Positions 1 to 10,524 of a stretch of 64,000 bases of DNA are shown here, piece by piece; the first letter of the stretch is position 1; each line of letters starts with the position of its first letter. The position numbers and the translations under genes were made by a program. This DNA is from Adiantum capillus-veneris (Eukaryota; Streptophyta; Polypodiopsida; Polypodiales; Pteridaceae), in assembly GCA_014529385.2 (NCBI GenBank), contig CM043958.1, forward strand, positions 79,091,169 through 79,155,168. The letters run 5' to 3'. The notes under the pieces are model-generated. The model was not told the origin of the DNA. It saw nothing but the letters and a program-made list of their open reading frames with translations, and searched no databases.

Positions 1-365
1 ATGACAAAGGCCATCACATCCTAGAGGAGGGCCTGCGTCTTTAATGAAGGAGAGAAAGAAAGAGTGGAGATATAGAGGGGAGTGCTAGTAGTGGAGTGGC
101 AAAAGGCTATGAGAGACTGATGTTGGGCTGGATCATGAAGAAGAGAACCGCCTGCAAACATTGCATTCACCAGACTCAGACCCGCAACAGAAGCAGTGAT
201 AAAAATGAGCGTTCCATATTGAATAGCACCTCAAACAGAATCAATGGCAGTGCTATTGGTATACAAGTTGCTTAAATATTCTAGCCTTTTGAGATCATTG
301 TTACAAATCTGACACAATTAGAGCCTTCAAGATTTAGAATATCAACTCCAATCCAATCAAAGTTC
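1..365. other. No recognisable feature
   Basis: I see no coding frame, repeat or RNA structure that I can name here. The stretch lies immediately upstream of the decayed LINE and may be its untranslated or more decayed 5' part, but nothing in the sequence shows that. Confidence 0.3.
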
Positions 366-419
366 ATGAGGTATAAACAGCACGTGCGTACACGATACAT
401 ACAACCTTCAAGGCCATTG

Positions 420-905
420 TGGGCAGAGGGATATTGTGCCAGGAAGGGCTCAATGGATCATTATGTAGGTTCAGGGTTGCCTCTGGGCTTCCTGGACATC
501 TATGTGCCAAATGTGTTGAGTGCACGTGCAGAGTTTTGGTCTCAGATTTTTTAGTCTCTGCTGCAGGCAGAGCAATGGTGCATAGGGGGGGACTTCAACA
601 TGTTGGAGGACCCCTCTGATAGGATTGGTGGTAGCCATACTACTGTGCAAGGAATTGAGCTGGCAGCTAGGGAGAGGTTTTGTATGACTCTGTGGGTTTC
701 AAATGTGTGGCAACATTCTAGCTTTTTGAGGCCTCAAGACAGCCTATGGCCTTCTCTTGCTCTGACCCTAGAGTTGGAGGAGTGAATCTATCTCGGATAG
801 ATTGCTTCTACACTAGTGACCATTTTTGTGACTTGGGTGGGTCACTTAGCATCTTGGTTGGGATTTCCTTTTTGGACCATACACTAGTGATAATCATAGT
901 GACTG
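420..905 (+). pseudogene. LINE apurinic endonuclease domain fragment
   Basis: The frame around 575-650 reads WCIGGDFNMLEDPSDRIGG, which contains the GDFN motif of the endonuclease/exonuclease/phosphatase fold used by LINEs to nick target DNA. About 45 codons later the words LSRIDCFYTSDHF and, near 870-890, SFLDHTLVI resemble the SRID and SDH catalytic blocks that end this domain. In-frame stops (for example just after 548) and frame changes make it a pseudogene. Its position upstream of the RT block matches LINE ORF2 architecture. Confidence 0.7.
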
Positions 906-1689
906 ATAGGCAAAGGAGAGGGAACACGATGCTACGCATCCCTGAGAAGGTCTTACTGGACTCTGCACTCAGAGAGTGAGTGGAGGCTCTTTCGACAGAG
1001 AGATTAGAAATGCAGGATACTCCTACATACATAGTGGCCTAGGACTTGCTCATCTTAGTCGACTCTTTCTTCAGAGGGATTCGGCTTGCCTGGTTGCAAC
1101 AAGAGAGGAGGAGCAACGTCTCCAACAGGGCATTGCTTCCCTGTAGAGGATGCATGAGTAGCATCCAAACAGTCCTTGGTTGGAGGAGGAGTTGCACTAG
1201 GCTCACCAAGATCTTAGCACAGAGGAGAGGCTTCTTGAGTTTGCTTTCCATTGACAGGCATCTTAGTGGACCCGGGTGGGTGATTGAGTGATAGGTAATT
1301 TCTTTGAGGCAGTGGGACCCCGCCATACACATGCCAATGTCAGTTGGTTGAGGAGGTTCGATGGGTCAGTTGCTTTAGACCCTGAGGACATGCTACTAAC
1401 TTCTACCATGATCTACTTTTTGCAGAGACTTAGTTAGAGTGACAGGATGCATGCAGAGAGGAGATGTGGGCAGAGATGGCTTGTCTTGTGAGTGAGGAGA
1501 TGCACCAGAGGCTTGAGCTACCTCTTCAGCTAGAGGAGATACACAAGGATCTTAGAGCACTTACCCGTGGTAGCTGTCTAAGTGAGGATGGTTTGACTCC
1601 CAGCTTTTTCTCGAAGTACTGGGACTTGCTTGGCTTAGATCTTTGAAGCTCTTTTCAACACATCCTGCACACAGGACAGATGCTTGATA

Positions 1690-2420
1690 GCATGAGTGAG
1701 GGCCTCATTTACCACATGCCCAAAGAGGGTGGCTCCTTCGATGAGAATCAATAGTGGCGACCCATAACCATCCTCAACTCATCCTACAAAAGTCTTGCCA
1801 AGGCTCTGAGTTTGAGGATTCAGTCACTTCTAGAGAGCATTATACATGGGACACAGACAGCTTTTGTAAAGGAGCGTAGTACCCTTGACAACATCTTTAC
1901 GTTTTGGGAGGCTTCAACCCTCACATGACTGTGTGATGAGGATTTGGTGATACTTCTTCTCAATTTTGAGAAGGCCTATGATAGAGTTGATTGGGACTTT
2001 TTAGAGGGCACTCTACGTAGCATGGACTTCTTAGATACTTGGATCAGAGGTGTGTCAGCTCTGTACAGACGAGCACACATTCATGTACTTTTTTCAGGAG
2101 GAGGTGATCGTTTCATGCTCACATGCTCAGTTAGAGAGGGCTGCCCTCTTGCCCCTTTCCTCTTTCTATTCTATGCTGAGGCGATGAGCAGGTTTCTGGT
2201 TTCACAGTAGGTTGGTCTACATGGCTTAGTGCTAGCTACTAGATGTTGAGTTTGCAGACGACACAGCCTTGTACTTGGATGGCAAGGACGTCAACCTTCA
2301 CAGGTGTGAGCAAGCTCTCAAGACTATTTGTTGTGCATTAGGCACACTTATCAACTGGAGAAAGACAATGGCTTTCTCGGGTTGGTAGTGCTCCTACGCC
2401 TGATTGGATGCTAGGTAAGG
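1690..2420 (+). pseudogene. LINE reverse transcriptase fragment
   Basis: Blocks in order: WRPITILNSSYKSLAKALS (about 1746-1815), FVKERSTLDNIF (about 1863-1900), NFEKAYDRVDWDFL (from about 1963), SVREGCPLAPFLFLFYAEAMS (about 2127-2190) and FADDTALYLDG (about 2250-2285). These are the palm and finger motifs of non-LTR reverse transcriptase; FADD is the catalytic box with its paired aspartates. Stops occur before the second block and after 2207, and a frame change precedes FADD, so the gene is dead. It would act with the upstream endonuclease in target-primed reverse transcription. Confidence 0.8.
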
Positions 2421-3125
2421 GTTTCATGTGGATGCCCCCAGGGACTACATTTTGATACTTGAGCTGTTAGGTTGGCTTGGACTTGTGTATTGAGCAGCCA
2501 ATTTCTCCCCTCCTCCTGTCCATCATGAGGAAGTTGTTACATTAGAGCTCCGCATAACTTTCTATGTCAAGCAGAGTCGTAATGGTCAACCAGGTGCTTT
2601 GGCTACTATATGGTACATCACCTCTTGTTGGATCTTTTTGAGTTCTTACATCAGCCAGGTAGAGAGGCTGATCCAGGAATTTCCTTTAGTCAAGGAGTGA
2701 CACTCAGATAGCCCAGGCCAAAGTGGCATGGCAGGTCATCATTATTCCTTGTTCCTAGGGTGGGGATCGTAGACCCACCACAACATAGCAGATCCCTTCT
2801 AGGGAAGTTTATCGTCAGAGAAATTTTGCAAGGAGAGGAGCCCTGGAAGAAGTTCTTGCTTCAGCGTCTCAGTGCTAGGGTGCCACAAGCTGGAGGCCCC
2901 TGGCAACCTTCAACAAGATGGATTTTCACATAGTTGCACAGAGTTGGCTTGTGCAGGAGACTAGAGGACCGCTTCATTGTGAGTCTGCTCCGAGACTGGG
3001 AGCAACTGCGGAGAGGCTTGGAGCAGCATCAGCCTACTTGCACGAAGGAGCGCTTGATACAACCCCTTGTTTGGAACCCCATGGTTAGCACTGAGTTAGG
3101 GTACATCACGTTTTATGCAGATTAG
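2421..3125 (+). pseudogene. LINE ORF2 C-terminal remnant
   Basis: The plus strand carries loosely readable stretches, the last being a 63-codon open piece at 2934-3125 rich in Arg, Leu and Trp (RLEDRFIVSLLRDWEQLRRG). Position after the RT block and the basic, Trp-containing composition suit the poorly conserved C-terminus of a plant LINE ORF2, but no zinc motif can be seen. Assignment is by context only. Confidence 0.4.
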
Positions 3126-4549
3126 CTTGAGATTTTTGTATTGATCACAACTTAAATCTACTTTTTCAAGCATTAAGTTCTGTACATTAATACCTCCCAA
3201 CAAACCATTATTTTATTAGAAACTCCTTGGAGAAACCACAAACCCCAAGTGTTTTCTCATTTATCAAATTTGAAAGTGCATATTTGAGCACAACTGTATC
3301 ATGTCCAATCTCTCTATTGTGGAACTTTCAATAGATTCATCAATTGTATCCAATAAAGTATCTATAGCGTTATCCCTTGCGAGAGGGATATCAAGTGAAT
3401 GATTCATATATTTAGAATTGTACCTTTGTCATCCAAGCATAAAATCCTCTTCCTTGTCAGTGATGGTCCCACCCTCCTTATGAGGCTAGCCATGTCAAAA
3501 TATCATGTTCTTGAGGCCTTGTCACTCTATCCAAACAAGTAGGATCCAAACTAGGTAGAGCCATATTAAAGACCCCTTACGAATGGAGGTTGAAGAGTAA
3601 GGTCAAGCATCTAGTTCCATGTCTAAACTCTTAGAGTAGGATCATTTGGAGAAAACAAGTTAATATGGTTCAAAGGACCCTAGTCAAAAATATTTGAAAG
3701 AATTGAGCTTTTTCGAGAGGAATAATCTAGCAACTAGAGTGTGAAGACTATTTTCAATAATAGTAAGAATACCATAATTGCGATGGACACCATAGAACAT
3801 CTTATGCATTTGAGCACATAATGTTTTCTAAAATTTTTGTTATTGAAAAAATACTACATTATAATTTTTCTGTCACAACCATTTATTAGAGGAAAAAAAC
3901 TTAGAGGGAGAATTTGATCCCTTTCCATTAAAGGTTCCACACTGCATTGAGGTGTATTTTGAACCTTTTGAGTTGGAGTGCTCTTGACATCTTCTACATC
4001 TTGCATATTTCACCTCTTGTTTAATAGGAGGAGGATCCTGTGAAGCTTGGGTTTTTTTGCTACATGTAGCTCTATATACTACAACATCAACAACATCCAA
4101 AGGTTTGGGTATAGAACATCTTGCAACACATCACAGTAACTAAGAGAGATGTAACCTCATGAAAGATTTCTATTCTCAACACTTTCCTTGAATGAAGGCT
4201 TTGAAAGCCGAATATAGGTACTAGTCTCTTGCTCTTATGAGTACCCTTGGGATTGTTTTATATAGAGACTTGAATAGAATCTTGCATTGGGGGATTTTTC
4301 CTAGCATATCCAAGAGGTATATCATACACAAGAGTTCCATTACTAAAAGATCCTTGAGCCACATGGTTAGGCATGTTACATGTTGGTGTAGTAGGATTAT
4401 GTGTCTAAACCCCTAGGACACAATTCTCAGGTCCTCCTTGATTAAGAGAAGGTGGGTCTTCCAACCCCATGGGAATATTCCCAAAAAATTGGAGTACAAG
4501 TCAGAAACATACTTTTGCATGTAAAGAGATTTTTAGTCTATGGTTAGAC
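3126..4549. other. Unassigned region between LINE and gypsy remnant
   Basis: No family is recognisable on the plus strand. On the minus strand, 4460 down to about 3870 contains a broken coding-like run; its longest piece (3873-4100, 75 codons) has a cluster of Cys and His residues (YARCRRCQEHSN, then MQCG) that might be a decayed zinc-binding segment. Stops interrupt it on both sides. I cannot name it. It may be an older TE or a gene fragment. Confidence 0.3.
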
Positions 4550-4559
4550 TTGTAGAAAA

Positions 4560-5116
4560 TCGGCAAGTTAGACCATCCCAAGTCCAAAAATGGGTAAACA
4601 AGAAATACACCGGAGATAAAGATCCAAGAGATCACGTAGCGACTTTCAGAAGAGGTTCAACTCAGTGAAAAGATGTGATTTTAAGACTCTAGATGAGCTA
4701 TCATTGAAGAATTATCACATAAAGGCGTAGTTCACAATATGGTCTTGCAAATTCTCAAATTCAAACAAAAAGACGGTGAATCAATATGCAAAGCGGCATT
4801 ACAACTCAAGAGATATGTCAAGTTCTATGTAGGAGTGGAACTTCTTGCACAAGCATGGTTAATGCTAATCTTTATCCTATGATAAGGAGTTTTACACTAA
4901 ATGAACTGATCAAAGAAACTCTTTATATGGTGGATAATTGTGAGGAATATAAATAAAAGGATTGTAATAGTCAAGAGGGTGAGACATTGTCTCAGCACAA
5001 TGATTCACAGATGAGTGAGTCCGTTGAAAAACCAGCGGCTCCTATCAATCAAGAAAACTTTATGAATGAAATGGTCCAAAGGTTAGCTCCTCTTGTAAAT
5101 TTTGAGCCGAGGGATC
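4560..5116 (+). pseudogene. gypsy gag, N-terminal part
   Basis: The stretch 4590-4680 reads YTGDKDPRDHVATFRRGSTQ, similar to the start of the retrotransposon gag domain, where a D/P-x-H pair precedes the capsid helices. It ends with an open run from an ATG at 5062 (MNEMVQRLAPLVNFEPRDL), cut by the insertion at the TTAA of 5117-5120. Several in-frame stops lie between. Gag forms the virus-like particle that packages element RNA. The homology call is by wording alone and is moderate. Confidence 0.5.
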
Positions 5117-5120
5117 TTAA

Positions 5121-6428
5121 CACTAGGTTGGTAACCTAACGGGACATAAAAGTGTCCTTTCAGGGTTTTGAAAAAAACCTCCAAAACCATAGTAGATCCA
5201 CTCATTTTGTAAAATCCTTTCATGAGGTTATAGTTCAAGGCAGGAAAAAATAAGAAACTTGTAAAATTTATCATCTTTTGGTCACACCAAGCCTCCAAAG
5301 TTGATGGACCAGTACATTTTCATCAAAACAGTCATTTCTTACGCTTTGTTGCATAAAAATAAGATTAGGGATTTTTGTAGGACTTGAGATAAATTCCCTA
5401 GTTAACTTCAATGGGTTGGTGATCAGAATAGATGATTGCTTCTCACTCACTATTTTTTGTTTTGCCAAAAGAAATAGGTACAAAAAAGTTGAATTTTTAC
5501 CATTCTGCAAACCTATTATCAAAGTTTCTATAGCCACACTCGATACAAATAATATATGCATGTTTTCTTAGTTCCCTATTGTCCTTTAGGTTCATAAGGA
5601 GCCATGGAGCATGTCAAAAGAATAATACATCTCTTACCAAGGGGAATCTTGGGGACAAAGATGAAGTGCTAAATACAACAAACATGAAGCTGGGTTCAAC
5701 ATTATGAGTTGTAGAATCCCATAGAAACTATTCAATATCTAGCCAAATTTGATACTTATGACTAGATATGGTTACTATCTACAAAATGCATGTAGTTGTC
5801 ACCAGAAACTAACAATATTGAAAAAGCTATACTTGATATACTAGAATGTTTTGTTTTCTTCTATAATTGAAAAAATCAACCATCGTTGTCTACTATGCAA
5901 AATAGGGTATTAGGTACCCCAAAACTCAAGGAATATTAGCTTTATGTTACAATATGCGACATAGAAAATCAAAACTGCATTTGGATATCATGAAAGCCAC
6001 CAAAAAAATCATAGAAGGACTAAAATTGGCTAAAAAACACGATTTGACAATTTTTGTAATTTGGTCATAACTTACAACTTTAACATTTATTTCTCCCTAT
6101 AAGCATCAGAACATGTTGAGGAATACTAAATAAAGTTCTCTAGCATTATAGACCTCACAAACATGAATTCTAGAGTGGTATAGTTGCAAAAAGTTGAAAA
6201 AAGCCAAAAACAGGACCCGTTTTTTCACACAGTTTAGGTTGTGAAATGTTGTGCAAGGACAAGGTTAAAGATGAAATTGATATTCCAAAAAAGTGTTGAG
6301 TTTTTTTCAGCTCATGAGACAACTTTCTAGACAGATAGCACCTCAAAATCCATTTTGAAACTCTTGACATAATTCAAGGAAAATGGTCAGTTAACAGGAC
6401 ATAAAAGTGTCCCATTACCAACCTAGTG
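5121..6428. mobile_element. TTAA-flanked terminal-inverted-repeat element, copy 1
   Basis: The element starts CACTAGGTTGGTAA and ends TTACCAACCTAGTG, a perfect 14-bp terminal inverted repeat, flanked on both sides by TTAA (5117-5120 and 6429-6432). Next to each TIR is a short hairpin with arms GGACA/TGTCC (5142-5157 and 6397-6412). Excising 5121-6432 leaves one TTAA inside CTTAAG and restores a continuous gag frame. The body is AT-rich with no coding frame longer than about 96 codons and no transposase-like motif, so it is non-autonomous. A second copy lies at 50328-51644. TTAA duplication plus precise empty sites is typical of piggyBac and Kolobok transposons; a TA-duplicating mariner-like element inside TTAA cannot be excluded. 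Confidence 0.85.
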
Positions 6429-6432
6429 TTAA

Positions 6433-8160
6433 GTGGTGCAAAATTGAGAAACAATGGGAAAACCATACGAGAGAAGAGTGTTACTATGGCATGGAAAATG
6501 CTAGGGACATTTATGTACAACCTAGTTCAATAGCACCTCCTCCACCTAGATTGGCTATGGGGAATGAGGCAAGTAAAAACCAAAGTGGGTACTACCCTGC
6601 AAAGCGATAGAAGATGAGAGAAACACATGGAGCGATGAGGCCGGTACAACCTCCATTGGTACACGGAGTGATGAGGCCGGAAGAAATAAGGTACAAGATG
6701 GAAAAAAAGACATTGTGGTTCATTTCAAGTAGAGGATTAGATAGGTCAAAGTTTGTTTACAGCAAAGAGGAAATGCAAGAAGAATCTCCTCAACCAGCTT
6801 GTAAAAAATCTGTGACAACCACCTGGTCAAACAATGTTCTCAGATGAAGATCACTCAAGTTAATGTCTATTTTCTTGACTGTGGTGTTATTCACTTGATC
6901 CCCAGCTATCCAAAAAACCCAAACCAAGTCAAAAAGATCACAAAAAATGTCTCAGGAATCATTCAACTCCCAATAGCTTGGAAAATGAAAACGTCGTACT
7001 AGTTCATATAGTTATGAGAGCACAAGCTCAAACTATAGAGAACCTAGAGAAAGAGAAAATTGAAATTTATGTGAGTCCTGAGAGGGGTGAACCAAAGAGA
7101 GATGCACCTAGTTCAAAAACCAAGAGCAAATGGAATAGCTGCAAAGCTAGAAAGTCTAGGATGAAAGCACAAAGGAAATGAGAGAAAAAATATATAGATG
7201 AGGAGCTCACGCAAGCTAAATAGAATATAAGACAACATGAGGCAAGTGCTTCACCTTCTCTTGTGTACAACCTCCAAAAGAACCATTAACGTAAATTGAC
7301 CCAAAAAGTGCTAGCTCAGGAGGGTTAGCGTTGGTGGAGAAGGTTAATGAGCCATTAGACACCATCCTAAAAGCTTATGAAACAGGGCTTAAAAAAAACC
7401 AAACCCAAGAACAGAGGTGGATGACATATCCATATGAGGAACTAGAAGCACAAAGGCTTGAAATGTGCTAGAAAATGATTCAAATATCCCACACTTTACT
7501 AGAACCACCAGTTGGAAAACTTGAGGGTGTGATCCTTGTCCGGGCTACACTAGTGATTCCACCAAGCCAGGAACAAAAAGAGCCAGATTCCAATCACAAG
7601 CACGGACCATACTTCATAGAAGCAATGATAGTGTTGAATACCATAGATAACTCTTTTGAGGGATTTCGCATAGTTATACATGAGACTTGTAAAGAAATAG
7701 TGTTGAATACCATAGATAACTCTTTTGAGGGATTTCACAAAGCTATACATGAGAGTTGTAAAGAAATAGATGGTCTTTACAAATTGTGGAAACAAGTCAG
7801 AGAGGCCAATGAAGCGAGAGAGATAAGCAAACAAGTAAACCATACGAGTGATGGAAGAGGAGTGTCTCTTCCACAATAGAGAAATCTGAGATTGGATCTC
7901 AAATGAATCTAGAAGTGGAATCATATTGGGGAGAGAAAGGATATGTACAGTCTATGGACAGTCAACCCCATTTTCTAAGAACACTATCGTCCTATACGAG
8001 AGAGTACAAGCCCAGTCTGATGTTCTTGAAGTCCCTTCATAGAGAGTGTCTTTCAACAAGGTCATCAATTCAAAAGGATTGCTAGACATTTTGTCAACAG
8101 TAGTCACTTGTACAATAATCTTAGCCGAGCTACTCAGAATATGACCAAACATGTGGGCTA
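6433..8160 (+). pseudogene. gypsy gag, zinc-knuckle and spacer part
   Basis: Directly after the right TTAA the frame reads KWCKIEKQWENHTREECYYG. Its C, H and C positions fit a CCHC zinc knuckle whose second Cys is now Glu; the knuckle would bind element RNA. Further fragments follow: a Pro-rich segment, a Lys/Glu-rich segment at about 6978-7200 and an open 134-codon piece at 7475-7879. Stops separate them. The last piece contains an in-frame 69-bp tandem duplication (7631-7768). The whole is best read as the decayed C-terminal half of gag leading into the protease at 8201. Confidence 0.5.
7631..7768 (+). repeat. 69-bp tandem duplication inside gag remnant
   Basis: Two adjacent copies (7631-7699 and 7700-7768) begin with the same word GTGTTGAATACCATAGATAA. 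The period is a multiple of three, so 23 residues (starting VLNTIDNSFEGF) are repeated without breaking the frame. Only a few substitutions separate the copies, pointing to a fairly recent slippage or unequal exchange. Confidence 0.9.
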
Positions 8161-8200
8161 CTGTGGAAAAATGGCTAGAGAAATTTGGTGTTAAAAAACA

Positions 8201-8815
8201 ATGACTAAAATTGAGGAAGGGATCAAAGAGCTAGAAATGCCTCAACTCAATACTAGGCCATGGCCACTAAACAAGATAGGCAAGTACTATGATGGAGAAT
8301 ATGGGAACACCACTCTTCTTGTGAAATTACAAGGTGTAAAAACCATGGCAATCCTTAATAGCAATGAAGCCGGTGTTTCCATCGCAACAAAAAAAATCTA
8401 GGAAAAATGAAAAAAACCAGCATTGAGGGCTACCAGGTTGAAAATGTACCTTGCTAATGGACACACTAAAAGGCCCATAGGATTGCTAAAAACATTAGTT
8501 TTTACCTCCTGTGGAATTAAATATGAGCAAACCTTTGCTATTGTTGAATCTAGCAAGAAGAAAAACTATGATATCATTCTAGAAAGACCATTCATGAGGA
8601 AACTGAAAATGGTCCAAGATTGGGGTTATGGCCGTACCTACCTAACACATATGGAAACACAACAAGGATAAACTTGAAGGACCATAGTTACAAGGATGTG
8701 ACAAGAACCCGAGTAGAAGAGTTTAGTTTTGCTATTGTAGCGGGATCAAAACTTCCTGCATGGCTGGGTAAGCCTAAAGAAAAATTGATTTGGCAGTACC
8801 TTGTGCTTATGATGT
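8201..8815 (+). pseudogene. gypsy aspartic protease remnant
   Basis: The first piece (8201-8398) reads VKTMAILNSNEAGVSIATKKI, aligning with the retropepsin active-site loop normally written A-[IL]-[IVL]-D-[ST]-G-A; here the catalytic Asp is Asn and the following Gly is Asn, so the enzyme would be inactive. The second piece (8423-8668) contains YDIILERPFMRKLKMVQDWG, matching the C-terminal ILGRP-F block with Gly changed to Glu. A frameshift near 8640 links to a third piece (to 8815) reading INLKDHSYKDV. Retropepsins cleave the element polyprotein. The RT that should follow is absent. Confidence 0.7.
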
Positions 8816-9252
8816 AACATGGGGGATTCTAAAACTAAGCATTTGTCTAACCTATGGTATACGGGTTTTTCATAGCTGAACTCTATACATATTTTATGTT
8901 TGGGATCTCTTTAAGGGAAGTTGATAACTAATCTTCAACACAAAACATGAAGCATGCTACCTGTGGTAGGTACTGTGCAATTTTTACCACATTGGCTTTT
9001 TTACCACTAATCTAGGTTTGACAGGACCTTCTGCTGTTGATTTATAAAAGATGGTTGATTTTGAATGGTTGGTATAGGAGGATAAGGGATAACTCACTCA
9101 AATGATAAATTTGCAAGTTCTGGCTATAATACATACATATCAATGCTGATAATACCATAATTGTTAGTTGGCTTAATACTTCTACTGAGGTGGGTTAGAT
9201 GATGAACACTAGTTTATATTCTTGAATGCTATAAGTTGGTTCTTATTCCTTC
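8816..9252. other. Non-coding left flank of the CACTA element
   Basis: AT-rich sequence without a recognisable frame. It would be continuous with 35552 onward before the CACTA insertion. I see nothing further to name in it. Confidence 0.4.
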
Positions 9253-9255
9253 ATA

Positions 9256-9600
9256 CACTACTACATTTGCCCCCCTATAGCGACGGCTACAGCGATGAAC
9301 TTTCGTCGCATTAGCAAGGGAAAAAGGCGTCGCTATAGCCGTCGCTACTGTACGTTGCATAAACGAGGCATTTAACGAGGGCTATAGCGACGAGTTACCA
9401 TCGAATAAGCAATAGAAATAAGACGTTTACTTTTCGTTGCATAAACGGCACATGGCATAAGCGATGCGTGGAAAAATGCGTGGTATAAGTGGCACGTGGC
9501 ATAAGCGGCGAGATGCTTAAGCGACGAGTTGTTTTTTCTTTTTTAACATCGCATCAACGATGCTTTGAACACGCAACGACTATATGACGTGCACGGTTTC
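9256..9600. repeat. CACTA left terminus and subterminal repeats
   Basis: After CACTACTAC come repeated words such as TATAGCGACGGCTA, GTCGCTATAGCCGTCGC, CATAAACG, CATAAGCG and TTAAGCGACGAG, in direct and inverted orientation. In En/Spm, subterminal 12-mers are bound by the element's own DNA-binding protein. This array has the same placement and a similar degenerate repeat structure, and matching words recur at the right end. Confidence 0.75.
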
Positions 9601-9611
9601 ATAAGTGATCT

Positions 9612-9770
9612 CTCTCCGCTCTCTCTCTCTCTCTCACACACACACACAGTACATACAAAAATCTAGCTCTAATGCTCTCTCTCTCTCTCTCTCTCTAGCT
9701 CTTCTACACACACATACAAACTCTAGCTCTTGAGTGGAACACACACACCCACAAACTCTAACTCTCTCTC
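9612..9770. repeat. CT/CA microsatellites
   Basis: Runs of CT (about 9613-9632 and 9674-9699), with short CA runs beside them, sit just inside the CACTA left subterminal array. Confidence 0.9.
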
Positions 9771-10351
9771 TTGCGCCCGTGTTCTTGCATTTGTGATTGC
9801 TCTCGTTGCTCATATATTTGTTGGCATTTCACGTACTAGTGCGGACGTTGATCGGACCGGTGCGTACGTAAGTGATATAAATTTACAATTTTGGCTTCAA
9901 GATGAATTATGGTAAACAACTCTCTCTCTCTCTCTCTCTTTTTGCTATTTTTTTAAAGTTAGAACTTTAAATTAAATAAAAATAGACGATTATGTTTTTT
10001 TATTAAAAATATATATTAAAATAAAATAGCAGGCCCTCAAGCCAATATTAAATCTTAAACCCATGATTTTTGTCATGTAGCAGAGGTTTCTATAAGTCCT
10101 AAATCGGCTCCCTTTGTTCAGTTAAGAAAAACGCTCTTGATGTATAGCAGAAATAATTCCTGCGAACTTCTAAAATGATCCATTGGCCAGCGGCTTCAGA
10201 TCTCGTGAGCCATATAGCTTGCCAAGATGCCTCGTTGGCACGTGGACAAGCTATGTGGGCTCAGGAGATCTCAAACGGCTCACAAATGGGTCATTTTCAA
10301 AGTGCAAACAAGCTGTATAACTTGTTCACATGCCTGATTGGCACGTGGGCT
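9771..10351. other. CACTA internal non-coding with direct repeats
   Basis: No gene seen. The word AGCCATATAGCTTGCC followed by ATGCCTC and TTGG (about 10209-10245) recurs almost identically at 14169-14202 beyond the copia insertion, and inverted relatives (for example GGCATGTGGGCAAGCTAT) lie near 14045. This is a local dispersed repeat family belonging to the CACTA body. Confidence 0.5.
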
Positions 10352-10356
10352 CCATG

Positions 10357-10516
10357 TGTTAAGTATGGAGCCTGATTTACCCTTGTAATTTTCTTTGGTA
10401 AAAGCGCACATTTGTAAGGCCCCCATTATGAGGAGAAGCCATCGTGCGTGGAGGAAAATCACTCACCGAAAACCAAAATTTCACGGACAAGAATCAGGGG
10501 CAACTTTAAAGGCCTC
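10357..10516 (+). repeat. copia 5' LTR remnant (160 bp)
   Basis: Matches 13144-13303 of the 3' LTR with only a few substitutions and one single-base length difference, then stops abruptly within GGCCTC, where integrase coding begins. The LTR promoter region downstream of this point is lost. Confidence 0.92.
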
Positions 10517-10524
10517 TACCAGGT

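Larger units (their letters stand above)
366..3125 (+). mobile_element. Decayed LINE (non-LTR retrotransposon)
   Basis: Fragments on the plus strand, in shifting frames, give the order expected of a plant L1-type LINE ORF2: an endonuclease-like region (about 420-900), a linker, a reverse transcriptase (about 1690-2310) and a C-terminal region ending near 3125. Stops and frameshifts separate every block, so no protein could be made. I saw no poly-A tail or target-site duplication, and the 5' end (ORF1) is not recognisable, so the outer limits are approximate. Assignment rests on motif order and wording, not on a database match. Confidence 0.75.
4550..8815 (+). mobile_element. Decayed Ty3/gypsy gag-protease segment
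   Basis: Plus-strand fragments give gag, a zinc-knuckle-like block, a charged spacer and an aspartic protease in the order of a Ty3/gypsy polyprotein. Reverse transcriptase, integrase and LTRs are not seen, so this is a partial element. Many stops and frameshifts are present. A separate 1,308-bp DNA-transposon-like element (5121-6428) is inserted inside gag. After removing that insertion plus one TTAA, the frame before it (from the ATG at 5062) joins in phase with the zinc-knuckle frame after it, so the insertion came after this gag reading frame existed. Confidence 0.7.

Noticed and set aside
5117-5134. Mariner-like TA duplication or Harbinger TTA duplication for the TTAA family
   Set aside because: Both would give the same empty site, but TTAA with a symmetric CACTAGG end on each side in two of two insertions favours a 4-bp TTAA duplication. 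Kept as an open alternative, not the main call.
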